64,000 nt of DNA from Alcaligenes pakistanensis (GTDB lineage: Bacteria > Pseudomonadota > Gammaproteobacteria > Burkholderiales > Burkholderiaceae_B). The notes below the pieces were generated by a model. It was given only the letters and a program-made list of their open reading frames with translations, was not told the DNA's origin and ran no database searches. A program made the translations under genes and the position numbers. This document shows positions 16,468-25,444 of the stretch, piece by piece (the stretch's first letter is position 1; every line of letters begins with the position of its first letter). Where the stretch lies: assembly GCF_014652815.1 (NCBI RefSeq), contig NZ_BMZN01000004.1, positions 437,137-501,136 of the forward strand. The letters are read 5' to 3'.

Positions 16468-17685
16468 ATGGCTGTTATCAACACCAATTACCTAGCTCAG
16501 GTTTCGCAGAACAACCTGAACAAATCTCAGAACTCGCTGGGCACCGCTATTGAGCGCCTGTCCTCCGGCCTGCGTATCAACAGCGCTAAAGACGACGCCG
16601 CCGGTCAGGCTATTGCCAACCGCTTTACTGCTAACGTTAATGGCCTGACACAAGCTGCTCGTAACGCGAACGACGGCATCTCTTTGGCTCAGACCACTGA
16701 AGGCGCGTTGAACGAAATCAACGAAAACTTACAGCGTATTCGTACACTAACGGTTCAGGCTTCCACTGGCTCTAACTCCGCCTCTGATATTGACTCGATT
16801 CAGGAAGAAGTGAACTTGCGTCTGGCTGAAATTGATCGCATTGCTGGTCAAACGAATTTTAACGGCATCAAAGTCTTGGAAAACAAGACTGAGGGTGCTG
16901 AGTTGAAAATTCAAGTGGGTGCACAAGATAACGAAACCATTACCATCAAAATTGGTGGCAACGAGAGCTGGAGTTTGCTGAACGAGTCAGGCTCCGTTCC
17001 AACAGCAAAAGTAAATGGCGAATCTCGGACCGTAGCCGCGAAAGGTTTTGATGTTTTGTCATTTACAACTGATGCGGACAGCCAAAAAGTTGCAACTACT
17101 GCTGCTAAACAGAAAGTAGCCACTGATGCAGCAAATACCGCATCTGGTTTTTCAGCAACTATTCCTGTGGCGGGTACTGTTGCTGAAAAAATGACATCTA
17201 TCACAACTAACGATGTTACTAGTTACTATGCAGTTGTAACTCATACAGCTACTACAGGTGGCGCAGCGACTGATAAGGCTTATCAGGTCACTTTTGATGC
17301 CGATGGTAATGCCCAATTAGGTGCAGAAGTGACAGATACAACAGTTGTTGCTGCAGCTAAAGCAGCAACAACTCTTACCGCTACTGCTAATGTAAACGTC
17401 GGCACAGGTGCCTCCAATGCGTTGACCAAACTAGACGCAGCATTGAATGCAGTTGATAAAGAGCGTAGTAACTTGGGTGCGATTCAAAACCGCTTTCAGT
17501 CCACTATTGCTAACCTGAACAACACAGTAAACAACTTGTCCGCAGCGCGCTCACGCATCGAAGATGCAGACTACGCTGTTGAAGTATCCAACATGACGCG
17601 TGCGCAGATTCTGCAACAAGCTGGTACTTCTGTATTGGCACAAGCTAACCAAGTTCCACAAACTGTTCTGTCGTTGCTGCGTTAA
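16468..17685 (+). CDS. fliC: Flagellin
   Basis: 405-residue filament subunit, exported unfolded by the flagellar type III system. The start MAVINTNYLAQVSQNN has GGGAG five bases upstream. The N-terminal D0/D1 helices (to about residue 140) and the C-terminal NRFQSTIANL...QANQVPQTVLSLLR are strongly conserved. The middle (about 145-310) is low-complexity, rich in Ala, Thr and Val, and forms the variable surface domain. Its codons are visibly more A/T-rich than those of neighbouring genes, which may reflect high expression or exchange of the surface region. Expression should depend on FliA through the sigma-28 promoter upstream. Confidence 0.97.
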   Translation: MAVINTNYLAQVSQNNLNKSQNSLGTAIERLSSGLRINSAKDDAAGQAIANRFTANVNGLTQAARNANDGISLAQTTEGALNEINENLQRIRTLTVQASTGSNSASDIDSIQEEVNLRLAEIDRIAGQTNFNGIKVLENKTEGAELKIQVGAQDNETITIKIGGNESWSLLNESGSVPTAKVNGESRTVAAKGFDVLSFTTDADSQKVATTAAKQKVATDAANTASGFSATIPVAGTVAEKMTSITTNDVTSYYAVVTHTATTGGAATDKAYQVTFDADGNAQLGAEVTDTTVVAAAKAATTLTATANVNVGTGASNALTKLDAALNAVDKERSNLGAIQNRFQSTIANLNNTVNNLSAARSRIEDADYAVEVSNMTRAQILQQAGTSVLAQANQVPQTVLSLLR

Positions 17686-17736
17686 TTTTAACGACAGCAA
17701 AGCTGACCAGATGGGCAACCTAGGTTGCCCAACAGT

Positions 17737-17769
17737 AAAAAGCCTCCAAGAAATCTTGGAGGCTTTTTG
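17737..17769. terminator. Bidirectional terminator between fliC and fliA
   Basis: Stem AAAAAGCCTCCAAGA (17737-17751) pairs with TCTTGGAGGCTTTTT (17754-17768), giving a T-run on both strands for the convergent fliC and fliA. A second dyad, GGGCAACC-TA-GGTTGCCC (17713-17730), sits between the fliC stop and this terminator. Confidence 0.9.
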
Positions 17770-17867
17770 TGTATTCGGCCGAAGCTGACTCGCTTCACTC
17801 TTTAGGATTTTCTTTCCCATTAACCTATTGGCACGCTCAAGCCACATATTAAAATTCAGCACGCTCG

Positions 17868-18629
17868 CTACAACAAAACCTGAAACTCTGCGCAATCGGA
17901 GATGGCGTCCCACTGGTCTTTCGCCAAACTGGCACGAATACGGGCCACGGCCTGGCTACGCAGTTGGGACACGCGCCCTTCGGTCACGCCCAGCACCAGG
18001 GCAATTTCTTTTTGGTTCAGGTCTTGCTCAAATTGCAGCGCGAACAGCAGTTTTTCACGCTCGGGCAGTTGGTCAATAGCGGTAATCAAGGCCTGACGAA
18101 GGCCTTGAGAAGTCAGCAGATTCAACGGGTTATCAAAGTAAGCCTGCTCTCGCGTGCTGTCTTCCAGGAACTCCAGCGCATCGGCTGAAGGGTCGGCATG
18201 GCGTTTCAGGTCTTCATAGTGAATGACTTGCACTCCGACGGCTTCATCCAGCAGCTCGTAGTAATCATCCATGCTCAAAGACAGTGCTTCGGCAATTTCC
18301 GGCTCGCTGGGCTCGCGCAGCAACTTCTGACGCAAGGTGCTGACAGCCACTTCAATCTGACGCGCTTTGCTGCGCACGCTGCGTGGCAGCCAGTCCTGGC
18401 TACGTAGCTCGTCCAGCATCGCGCCACGGATTCGCGTGACGGCGTAGGTCTCGAACTGGGCCTCGGCCACGACTTGGTAGCGGCGCACGGCATCGAGCAA
18501 GCCCATCATGCCGGCCTGCATCAGATCATCCAACTCGACACTGGGAGGCAGGCGCGACACGAGCTGGAGCGCTTGGCGGCGCACCAATGGGGCGTACTGC
18601 TCAACCAGGACGTCTTCTGAACGAGGCAT
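17868..18629 (-). CDS. fliA: RNA polymerase sigma factor FliA (sigma-28)
   Basis: 253 residues. Region 2 carries LDDLMQAGMMGLLDAVRRY and ARIRGAMLDELRSQDW-type motifs (here TRIRGAMLDEL), and region 4 the helix-turn-helix NQKEIALVLGVTEGRVSQLRSQA. It directs transcription of late flagellar and chemotaxis genes and is held inactive by FlgM until the hook is finished. Both its inhibitor gene (flgM, 52524) and four probable target promoters lie in the window. It is convergent with fliC and divergent from flaG. No clear promoter of its own could be assigned. Confidence 0.96.
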   Translation of the reverse strand: MPRSEDVLVEQYAPLVRRQALQLVSRLPPSVELDDLMQAGMMGLLDAVRRYQVVAEAQFETYAVTRIRGAMLDELRSQDWLPRSVRSKARQIEVAVSTLRQKLLREPSEPEIAEALSLSMDDYYELLDEAVGVQVIHYEDLKRHADPSADALEFLEDSTREQAYFDNPLNLLTSQGLRQALITAIDQLPEREKLLFALQFEQDLNQKEIALVLGVTEGRVSQLRSQAVARIRASLAKDQWDAISDCAEFQVLL

Positions 18630-18769
18630 GGACAGGCACGAATCCGGACAATAACGATTGAGCTATTTTGCCTCCCAGTCCTGCCTAACAGTCCCCAAAT
18701 CAAACAGTCTTTCGCCATCTTATTCAGGCTTTAAACCGACACAAGACGGGCAAAAACCAAAATATTTCC

Positions 18770-18796
18770 TAAAGATACACAGGAGAGTGCCGTAAT
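18770..18796 (+). promoter_or_regulatory. Sigma-28 promoter of flaG-fliD-fliS-fliT
   Basis: TAAAGATA-N11-GCCGTAAT matches the FliA consensus with the same 11-base spacing as the fliC site. It lies about 75 bases before flaG, and no other sigma-28 site was found before fliD. Confidence 0.78.
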
Positions 18797-18870
18797 TGGA
18801 ACGATACAGGTGCCAAGCCCACCCATATTATGGAGCCGGCCTGCCACCAAGTCCCTTCTGGAGTGATGTC

Positions 18871-19272
18871 ATGATCAGCTCAGTTTCATCTCAAACGACG
18901 GCCTTGGTGCCCCTGGCTTCCCCTGTGGAGCAAAATCCTGGCACCCCTATCCCGTCGGCGGCCACTACTGTGACCCCCATCAAGGAAAGCGGTACCGATA
19001 CCCAGCTTCAGCAACGCTGGCCAGACAAGCGCGAACCCGCCCCCGGCATGGTCAACACGCTGGACGACACCCTGGACCAGATCAACAATTCCCTGCAAGC
19101 CTGGTCTACCGGCATTCGGTTCAATATGGATGACGACGCCCAGCGCCTAGTGGTGTCTATTGTGGACAATTCAACGGGCGAGGTGCTGCGCACGGTGCCT
19201 TCCGAGGCAGTCATCCAGATCGCCAAAATGATCGTTCAGTTACAGGGCAACGCGATCAGCGTGAAGGTATAA
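18871..19272 (+). CDS. flaG: FlaG family flagellar protein
   Basis: 133 residues from the ATG at 18871, with GGAG seven bases upstream; a longer frame starting at 18796 would begin inside the promoter and is rejected. The C-terminal half holds the FlaG core (IRFNMDDDAQRLVVSIVDN, then EVLRTVPSEAVIQIAKM). The N-terminal half is a variable, disordered Thr/Pro-rich stretch. FlaG proteins influence filament length in several polar-flagellate bacteria, but the exact action is unclear. It lies directly before fliD, as is common. Confidence 0.9.
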   Translation: MISSVSSQTTALVPLASPVEQNPGTPIPSAATTVTPIKESGTDTQLQQRWPDKREPAPGMVNTLDDTLDQINNSLQAWSTGIRFNMDDDAQRLVVSIVDNSTGEVLRTVPSEAVIQIAKMIVQLQGNAISVKV

Positions 19273-19361
19273 AAACCAAACTGGCATCGAAACTTCCCAT
19301 TGACATGGGCTTTGCGCGCGGCACATTCGCGTCAAAATAGGACACTACAGGAGTATTTGAT

Positions 19362-20750
19362 ATGGCTATTTCTGCAATTGGCGTAGGTTCAGGCCTGAAG
19401 CTGGACGAACTGCTGGAAGATCTGCGCAAAACGGAAAAGAAGAGCCTTGCCGTCATTCAGAACCGTCAGGTTGCCAATACCAACAAGATTTCAGCCTACG
19501 GTCAGCTTAAAAGCGGCCTATCAGAGCTACAAGCTGCAGCCAAAAAACTAAATTCAAATGATGTTTTCGGTGCAGTCAAAGCCGTCTCTAACAGTGAAAA
19601 CATCAAGGTTTCCGGCAGTGCCAAGGCAGCACCCGGCCAGTACGAAATCATGGTTGAAAACTTGGCTTCCCGGCAGACATTGACTGCACCGGCACAGACC
19701 ACGCGCGATACAGCAATGGGGGAAGGTGGGAAGATTACCGTCACGCTGGAAAATGGCAAACATCATACCTTGGACATGAAGGACAAAGACACGTCCTTAC
19801 AAGGCGTGATGAACGCTATCAATAGCGACGCTGAGCTGGGCATGAAAGCCACCATTATTAATACCGGCGACCCAGACGAGCCTTACCGTCTGCAGTTATC
19901 GGCCGCAGAAACGGGCAAGTCCGCTTCCATCACCTCGATCAAGGTTGAAAACAACAACGATTTGGGCGATCTGCTAGATTTTGACTCTAGCGATCCTGCT
20001 GCCAGCGGTTTTGAGCAGACTAAAGCGATCAACGCCAAACTGACAGTGAACGGCATTGAAATCAGCAGTGAAAGCAACACGCTGAAAGATACGATTGAGG
20101 GCTTGGAGATTACGTTAAATAAAGCGTCTTCTGAAACCATCAATATTGACGTCAGCAAAGACGATAGCAAGGCTGCCGAGGCTATCAAGGAATACGTTGC
20201 GGCTTACAACAAGTTCAATAAATCCATTCGCACTCTAACAGCCTACAACCCTGACCTGAAACAAGGCTCGGCCCTGACCGGTGACTCCCTGGCCCGGGAA
20301 GCCCAGAACGCGATGCGTGAAGCCACGATTGGCCATGTGAGCGGAGATGGCGAAATACGTACTCTGATCGGTCTTGGCATAAACCTAGACCCCAAAACCG
20401 GCGAGTTGAAGATTGATGACAAGAAACTAGACGCCGCCTTGAAAAACAATATGGCTGACGTCCAGAAAATGTTTGTCGGTGAACAGGCAATTGCTGGCCG
20501 TGTTCAGAAAGCAGCGGAAGATTTTGTCAAAAAAGGCGGACGTATCGATAAAGCCCAGGAAGGCGCTGAGAAAGTCGGCAAAAGCTTGCAGGACCAATAC
20601 GACACCGCCGATAAGCGTATCGAAGAAAAAATGGAAGCCTACCGCAAGCAATTCGTACAGCTGGACGTCATGATCAACCGCATGCAAGGCACCAGCAACT
20701 ACCTGACCCAGCAACTGTCCATGCTGGGAAATATGAACAATAGCAAGTAA
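19362..20750 (+). CDS. fliD: Flagellar filament cap protein FliD
   Basis: 462 residues. The N-terminal FliD_N domain begins MAISAIGVGSGLKLDELLEDL, which is diagnostic of the HAP2 cap. The C-terminal helices (about 360-455) form the leg region that contacts the filament tip. The cap is a distal oligomer that folds incoming flagellin. AGGAG lies about eight bases before the ATG. It follows flaG by 89 bases and precedes its partner fliS by six bases. Central codon use leans to A/T like fliC. Confidence 0.96.
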   Translation: MAISAIGVGSGLKLDELLEDLRKTEKKSLAVIQNRQVANTNKISAYGQLKSGLSELQAAAKKLNSNDVFGAVKAVSNSENIKVSGSAKAAPGQYEIMVENLASRQTLTAPAQTTRDTAMGEGGKITVTLENGKHHTLDMKDKDTSLQGVMNAINSDAELGMKATIINTGDPDEPYRLQLSAAETGKSASITSIKVENNNDLGDLLDFDSSDPAASGFEQTKAINAKLTVNGIEISSESNTLKDTIEGLEITLNKASSETINIDVSKDDSKAAEAIKEYVAAYNKFNKSIRTLTAYNPDLKQGSALTGDSLAREAQNAMREATIGHVSGDGEIRTLIGLGINLDPKTGELKIDDKKLDAALKNNMADVQKMFVGEQAIAGRVQKAAEDFVKKGGRIDKAQEGAEKVGKSLQDQYDTADKRIEEKMEAYRKQFVQLDVMINRMQGTSNYLTQQLSMLGNMNNSK

Positions 20751-20756
20751 ACCCCT

Positions 20757-21188
20757 ATGAGTTATCCTGCCCCATCCCGTCGTTTTGGCCAACAGTCGGT
20801 CCGAGCCTACGCACAAGTAGGCCTGGAAACCGAGGTGCTGAGCGCCAGCCCGGAACACCTGATTACCCTGTTATTTAACGGTGCTCGCACCGCCATGCTG
20901 CAAGCTCGCTTGCACATGGAACAGGGCAATATTGCCGGGCGGGGGCAGTCTATATCGAAGGCTATTGATATTGTCGATAGCGGCCTGAAAATGGCGGTCG
21001 ATACCGAAAAGGGCGGAGAACTGGCTCGCAATCTGGTCGCAACCTACGACTTGATTTTGCACAACCTGATGCTGGCCAACCTTCGCAATGATGCGGAAAA
21101 GCTGACGCTGGCCGAGCGTTTGCTGACCGATATTGCCGATGCCTGGCGCAGCAATGTTGATACCCAACGTGCCAAGCAGCCAGCTTGA
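20757..21188 (+). CDS. fliS: Flagellin export chaperone FliS
   Basis: 143 residues, all-helical family. Conserved features include the YAQVGLETEVLSASPEHLI start, LITLLFNGA and the C-terminal ADAWRSN. FliS binds the C-terminal disordered part of flagellin in the cytosol, prevents early polymerisation and hands it to the export gate through FlhA. It starts six bases after fliD, so translation is likely coupled. Confidence 0.95.
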   Translation: MSYPAPSRRFGQQSVRAYAQVGLETEVLSASPEHLITLLFNGARTAMLQARLHMEQGNIAGRGQSISKAIDIVDSGLKMAVDTEKGGELARNLVATYDLILHNLMLANLRNDAEKLTLAERLLTDIADAWRSNVDTQRAKQPA

Positions 21189-21266
21189 CTCCGGGGCTCG
21201 CAGAACAGGTTCCGTACCTGAGCTGCACCTCCAACCTCCTTTGCGCCTTTAGCGCCTGGTACGAAC

Positions 21267-21602
21267 ATGAGCGATACCTCTAACCCGATCGTCGATCAAT
21301 ATCAAATTATCGCCAGCATCACCCGTCACATGCTGGAGCTTGCCCAAACGGCACGCTGGGAGGATGTGTTCGAGCAGTCCGAACACTACCAACTCGCCGT
21401 GGAACAGCTCAAAAATATGGAAGACCTGTCTGTGACTGAAAAACAGGCACGCCGTCAATTGCTGACCCAAATTTTGGAAGATGATGCCCAAATCCGTCAT
21501 CTGGCCACCCCCGAACTGAGCCGCCTTGGCGCGCTGCTGGGCAATATGAAGCGCCAGCAAACGGTTCTGCAAGCGTATTACAGCCCTAGCATCCACCCAT
21601 GA
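21267..21602 (+). CDS. fliT: FliT-like flagellar chaperone
   Basis: 111 residues, helical, in the position where fliT is found (after fliS). The sequence is poorly conserved, as is usual in the family; WEDVFEQSEHYQLAVEQL resembles the family's N-terminal helices. In enteric bacteria FliT is the FliD chaperone and also restrains FlhD4C2. The following gene starts inside its last codons (ATGA overlap). Assignment rests on size, helicity and order. Confidence 0.82.
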   Translation: MSDTSNPIVDQYQIIASITRHMLELAQTARWEDVFEQSEHYQLAVEQLKNMEDLSVTEKQARRQLLTQILEDDAQIRHLATPELSRLGALLGNMKRQQTVLQAYYSPSIHP

Positions 21603-22813
21603 GCATAGGCGGCCCCTCTCCCCTGGGGACGCTGCTTATTCAGCGGCTTGATGCCGTTCTGGGTATCAGCACGTCGCAGCAAAGTAATATTGCGACCGGT
21701 GCCCGTCCGGATGCCATCAGCCAGACACCGGGCAGTCAGCGCCCTGAACGCGCTGAAAACCAGACAGCCCGCGATCAACGCCAAAGCGTGGACCAGGCGC
21801 GCGCCCACACCCAGGGCCGTGACAGCCGGAATCTGCGCACACAAAACGGTCAAACCTCGACCGATCCTACCTTAGACAGCCGAGGCCCCCAGACCGCCAG
21901 CACCAGCTCAGCGCCCACCACCCTGGGGCGCACGGCTCAGTTGATTCTGGCCTTGCTGGAACGTTTTCCGGATCGAGCTCCTGCCGTACAAGGGCGACAA
22001 GCCTTATTGCCTGGCCCCCTCAAAACCCAGATTGAAAGCAGCGAATCCACCCGCCCTGGCAGCGACGCCAATGCAGGTTCGCGCCCTGGCACAGGTCAAA
22101 CAACGGCGAATACACTGCCACCCCTGGCACAGCAACGACTACCCTTACCGGGCGGCACAAGCACCACTGGCCCAGGCAGCCCTGCCGGTACCGCAGGCAC
22201 AGCCGCCGGTAATACCCTGCCCACAGGGGGCACTGCCGCCCTTGCCCAGCATTTCACCCAGGCGCTACCCCAGGCTTTGCAACATAGCGGCTTGTTCTAT
22301 GAGTCTCATTTAAGTGATCTGCACTTTGGGCAGCGCAGCGTGGGCGAGTTGCAGCAAGAACCGCAAAACCTGAATCGCCCGGCTACCGAACCGGCTACGA
22401 CTACAAACAGCCCCAGTAACCAGCCAGCCGCGCAAGACCCGGCAAATAGCATGTTGGTGCGTCAGCAACTGGATACACTGGCTCACCAGAACCTGCAATG
22501 GCAAGGCCAGGCCTGGCCCGATGCGGATATGAACTGGTCCGTGCAACGTCACGAGGCCCAGTCAGCAGAAGACACGGAGCACTGGTCCAGCACCCTGCAA
22601 CTAGACCTGCCTACCCTGGGCCCAATCACGCTTCGTCTGAATTTATTGAATCAGCAGTTGCTGGTACATATACAGGCCGATCAGTCGGCTCCTTATCTGG
22701 ACGAAAACAGCTTGCCGCTGCGCGAACGTTTGCAGGATCAAGGCCTGGTCCTGAGCCAACTACAGATTGAGGCCGACCCGAGCTTGCCGCAGGACCTGAC
22801 CAATGAGCCATGA
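21599..22813 (+). CDS. FliK-like hook-length-type protein (second copy)
   Basis: 404 residues. About 300 residues are disordered and rich in Gln, Thr, Pro and Gly. A C-terminal Flg_hook-type domain follows (around LPTLGPITLRLNLLNQQLLVHI, then LREQ-like helix). The layout equals FliK, but a canonical fliK stands in the fliI-fliJ-fliK run at 29157, so this is a paralogue. It overlaps fliT by 4 and the FlhB-like gene by 11 bases. In other bacteria similar genes sit beside FlhB-C-terminus homologues; an accessory role in substrate switching is inferred. Confidence 0.8.
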   Translation: MSIGGPSPLGTLLIQRLDAVLGISTSQQSNIATGARPDAISQTPGSQRPERAENQTARDQRQSVDQARAHTQGRDSRNLRTQNGQTSTDPTLDSRGPQTASTSSAPTTLGRTAQLILALLERFPDRAPAVQGRQALLPGPLKTQIESSESTRPGSDANAGSRPGTGQTTANTLPPLAQQRLPLPGGTSTTGPGSPAGTAGTAAGNTLPTGGTAALAQHFTQALPQALQHSGLFYESHLSDLHFGQRSVGELQQEPQNLNRPATEPATTTNSPSNQPAAQDPANSMLVRQQLDTLAHQNLQWQGQAWPDADMNWSVQRHEAQSAEDTEHWSSTLQLDLPTLGPITLRLNLLNQQLLVHIQADQSAPYLDENSLPLRERLQDQGLVLSQLQIEADPSLPQDLTNEP

Positions 22814-23123
22814 CGCCCCCACCCATCGCCCACAGGCACTGGCACTGCGTTACGACCCCAAAGAGGGGGCGCCACGCGTCGTCGCCAAAGGCTATGGCAC
22901 GCTGGCTGAAAAAATTATCGATACAGCCCGCGAGCACGGGCTTTACGTACACGAGTCCCCAGAACTGGTCGGCCTGTTGATGCAAGTGGACCTGGACCGG
23001 CACATCCCCCCCCAGCTCTATCAAGCTGTCGCCGAGTTGCTGGCCTGGCTGTATGCGCTGGAACAAGGCCATCCCCAGGCCACACAAGCCTTGCAGGCTG
23101 TACACGACGCCTCCAAACCCTGA
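22803..23123 (+). CDS. FlhB C-terminal-domain-like protein (FhlB/FhipB type)
   Basis: 106 residues matching only the cytosolic C-terminal part of FlhB: ALRYDPKEGAPRVVAKGYG, HGLYVHESPELVGLLMQVDLDRHIPPQLYQAVAE (two blocks). It has no membrane segments and lacks the NPTH autocleavage motif. Such stand-alone proteins resemble the mature FlhB cytosolic fragment and can substitute for it in part. Full-length flhB is at 57819-58970. It overlaps the FliK-like gene by 11 bases, suggesting the two work as a pair in export specificity. Confidence 0.88.
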   Translation: MSHDAPTHRPQALALRYDPKEGAPRVVAKGYGTLAEKIIDTAREHGLYVHESPELVGLLMQVDLDRHIPPQLYQAVAELLAWLYALEQGHPQATQALQAVHDASKP

Positions 23124-23138
23124 GCATCCCATTCATAA

Positions 23139-23160
23139 GGGCTGAAAAGCCCCTGTTTTT
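23139..23160 (+). terminator. Possible weak terminator after the FlhB-like gene
   Basis: Five-base stem GGGCT-GAAA-AGCCC followed by CTGTTTTT. The stem is short, so termination may be partial. It lies between the filament genes and fliE. Confidence 0.5.
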
Positions 23161-23265
23161 GGCGATAGATACCCTGCTTAGCCTGGCTCGCTAAACGTTA
23201 CATTAAGCACGGCAAGCTGCCCGCACCTGTGCGCGTGGCCCATCCTGACTTTCTGGCAAGCGAAT

Positions 23266-23601
23266 ATGTCGATTTCCAATCTTTCCAGCGTTGAAAACCT
23301 TCTGGCCCAGATGCGCGCAGTCGCGCAGGCGGCAGGGGCTTCCAGCTCGGTATCCTCCTCGGCCAATGCAGCCGCTCCTGGCGGCTTTGCTGCCGAGTTG
23401 GCTCGTTCTTTGAACCGGGTATCCCAGGCACAGAACGCCGCCAGCACCCAAGCCCAGGCCTTTGAAATGGGCGAGCCTGGAATCTCTTTGAATGACGTGA
23501 TGATTGACCTGCAAAAAGCCAGCGTTGGTTTTCAGGCCACCATCCAGGTACGCAACCGCTTAGTGGCCGCCTACCAAGAAATTGCCAGTATGCCGGTGTA
23601 A
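23266..23601 (+). CDS. fliE: Flagellar hook-basal body complex protein FliE
   Basis: 111 residues. The C-terminal half carries the conserved GEPGISLNDVMIDLQKASVGFQ (split here as SLNDVMIDLQKA and GFQATIQVRNRLVAAY). FliE joins the MS ring to the proximal rod and is among the first exported proteins. It is the first gene of the fliE-to-fliK run on the plus strand. The 142-base spacer before it should hold an early promoter, which I could not identify by eye. Confidence 0.95.
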   Translation: MSISNLSSVENLLAQMRAVAQAAGASSSVSSSANAAAPGGFAAELARSLNRVSQAQNAASTQAQAFEMGEPGISLNDVMIDLQKASVGFQATIQVRNRLVAAYQEIASMPV

Positions 23602-23680
23602 GCAGTCTGATCTTTTCATGCGCACCGCCCTTTTCCTTAATGCTGCCTGAGCACGTCCTGATTTGAACTCCCCTGATTCC

Positions 23681-25444
23681 ATGCAGAACTCTGCCTCACC
23701 AAGGTCATCCATGAGTCAGACAGCACAGTTGCTGAACAAACTTCCTGGCTACGACACGATACGCGCCCTGCCCAAAGTGGCGCTGATCGGGCTGGGTGCC
23801 GCACTGATTGCCTTGATTGTCGCCCTCTTGATGTGGAGCCGTGGCCCTACGTTTCAGGTGCTGTTCTCCAATCTGGACGATCGCGACGGCGGTGCCATTG
23901 TCTCGGCCCTGGGCCAGATGAACGTGCCCTACCAGTTCAACAACACCGGCACCGCCATTCTGGTCCCCCAGGATCGTGTGCACGATGTGCGCATGCAAAT
24001 GGCCTCGCAAGGTTTGCCGCGCAGTGGCAATGCCGGTTTCGAATTGCTGGATCAAAGCCGCTTTGGGGCCAGCCAGTTCACCGAACAGGTCACCTATCAA
24101 CGCGCGTTGGAAGGAGAGCTGGCCAACTCCATCAAGGCCGTGCATTCGGTCAAGGAAGCCCGTGTTCACCTGGCCATGCCGCGTGAAACCCTGTTTGTGC
24201 GTGATCGCCAGTCTCCTACCGCCTCCGTCGTCTTGTCGCTATACCCCGGTCGTGACTTAAGCGAAGGCCAGGTCTCTGCCATCAGTTGGCTGATCTCCTC
24301 CAGCGTGCCCAATCTGAACGCCGACAAAGTGTCCATCATTGACCAGAATGGTCGTTTGCTGACGGCTCCGACTGGCGAGATGGGTGCTGACAATCAACAG
24401 CGCAATTTTGTAAATGACATTGAATACCGTGCCGTACAACGTATCTTGACCTTGCTGAACCCTTTGGTGGGTGCTGGGAATGTACGTGCCCAGGTAACCG
24501 CAGACGTGGATTTCTCGCGCCGCGAACATACCTCTGAAGTCTATAAACCGAATCAGCAGCCCGGCCAGGCCGCGGTACGCAGCCAGCAAAGCAGCTCGTC
24601 CTTGCAACGCAACCCGCAGCAGCCCCAAGGCGTCCCTGGTGCCTTGAGCAATCAGGTGCCTGCCAATGCCACCGCCAATCTGGTCAATCCGCCCGCCGCA
24701 CCTAACCAGCCCCAGCAACCGACTGCGCCTGCCGTCGACCCGGCTGCTAACGGTGCCGCACAAACGGCCAACGCGGCCACAGCCGCAGTCAGCAACGACC
24801 CCTCTTTGGTATCCCTGGCCGAGCAAGCCCGTTTGCTGCAAAACACTGGCAATGCACGTAACGATTCCACCGTTAACTACGAAGTGGATCGCACCATCAG
24901 CCACGTGAAAGGTCCAATTGGACAGCTAAGCCGTCTGTCAGTGGCAGTGGTGGTGAACTACCGCAGTACCGATAAAGACAATCTGCCGCTGGACCAGGCA
25001 GAACTGGACAAGATCAGCGATCTGGTCAAACAAGCCGTCGGCTACTCAACTGAACGAGGCGATAGCCTGAGCGTGGTGAACGGTCAGTTCAACGAGCAAG
25101 GCGATGTTGATACCCCCTTCTGGAAAAATCCGGAATACCGCGAGCTCGCCATGGAACTGGTCAAGTATCTGGTCTTTGCATTCATCTTGTTCATGGCATG
25201 GCGCATTGTCATCAACCCCATCATCCAGGGCCTGATCCAGGCCAAGGGGGTGGCTGATGCCCGCGTTGAGCGCCAGAAAGAAGATGCCGCTCGTGAGCAT
25301 GCCGCTGAACAGCGCGCCGCTGAAATGAGCCGCTACGAAGAGAATCTGAACACAGCCCGCACGATGGCTCATGATGACCCACGCGCAGTGGCTATGGTGC
25401 TGCGCTCCTGGTTGAACAAAGATGAAAAAAATGCAAACGGCTAA
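23681..25444 (+). CDS. fliF: Flagellar MS-ring protein FliF
   Basis: About 587 residues from the ATG at 23681; an ATG at 23711 has AAGG in front of it and could be the true start. The first membrane segment (ALIGLGAALIALIVALLMW) is followed by the ring-building periplasmic domains with FELLDQSRFGASQFTEQV and RVHLAMPRE. A disordered Pro/Gln/Ala linker comes before the second membrane segment (LVKYLVFAFILFMAW), and a C-terminal tail binds FliG. It builds the inner-membrane ring. It overlaps fliG by about 20 bases. Confidence 0.95.
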   Translation: MQNSASPRSSMSQTAQLLNKLPGYDTIRALPKVALIGLGAALIALIVALLMWSRGPTFQVLFSNLDDRDGGAIVSALGQMNVPYQFNNTGTAILVPQDRVHDVRMQMASQGLPRSGNAGFELLDQSRFGASQFTEQVTYQRALEGELANSIKAVHSVKEARVHLAMPRETLFVRDRQSPTASVVLSLYPGRDLSEGQVSAISWLISSSVPNLNADKVSIIDQNGRLLTAPTGEMGADNQQRNFVNDIEYRAVQRILTLLNPLVGAGNVRAQVTADVDFSRREHTSEVYKPNQQPGQAAVRSQQSSSSLQRNPQQPQGVPGALSNQVPANATANLVNPPAAPNQPQQPTAPAVDPAANGAAQTANAATAAVSNDPSLVSLAEQARLLQNTGNARNDSTVNYEVDRTISHVKGPIGQLSRLSVAVVVNYRSTDKDNLPLDQAELDKISDLVKQAVGYSTERGDSLSVVNGQFNEQGDVDTPFWKNPEYRELAMELVKYLVFAFILFMAWRIVINPIIQGLIQAKGVADARVERQKEDAAREHAAEQRAAEMSRYEENLNTARTMAHDDPRAVAMVLRSWLNKDEKNANG

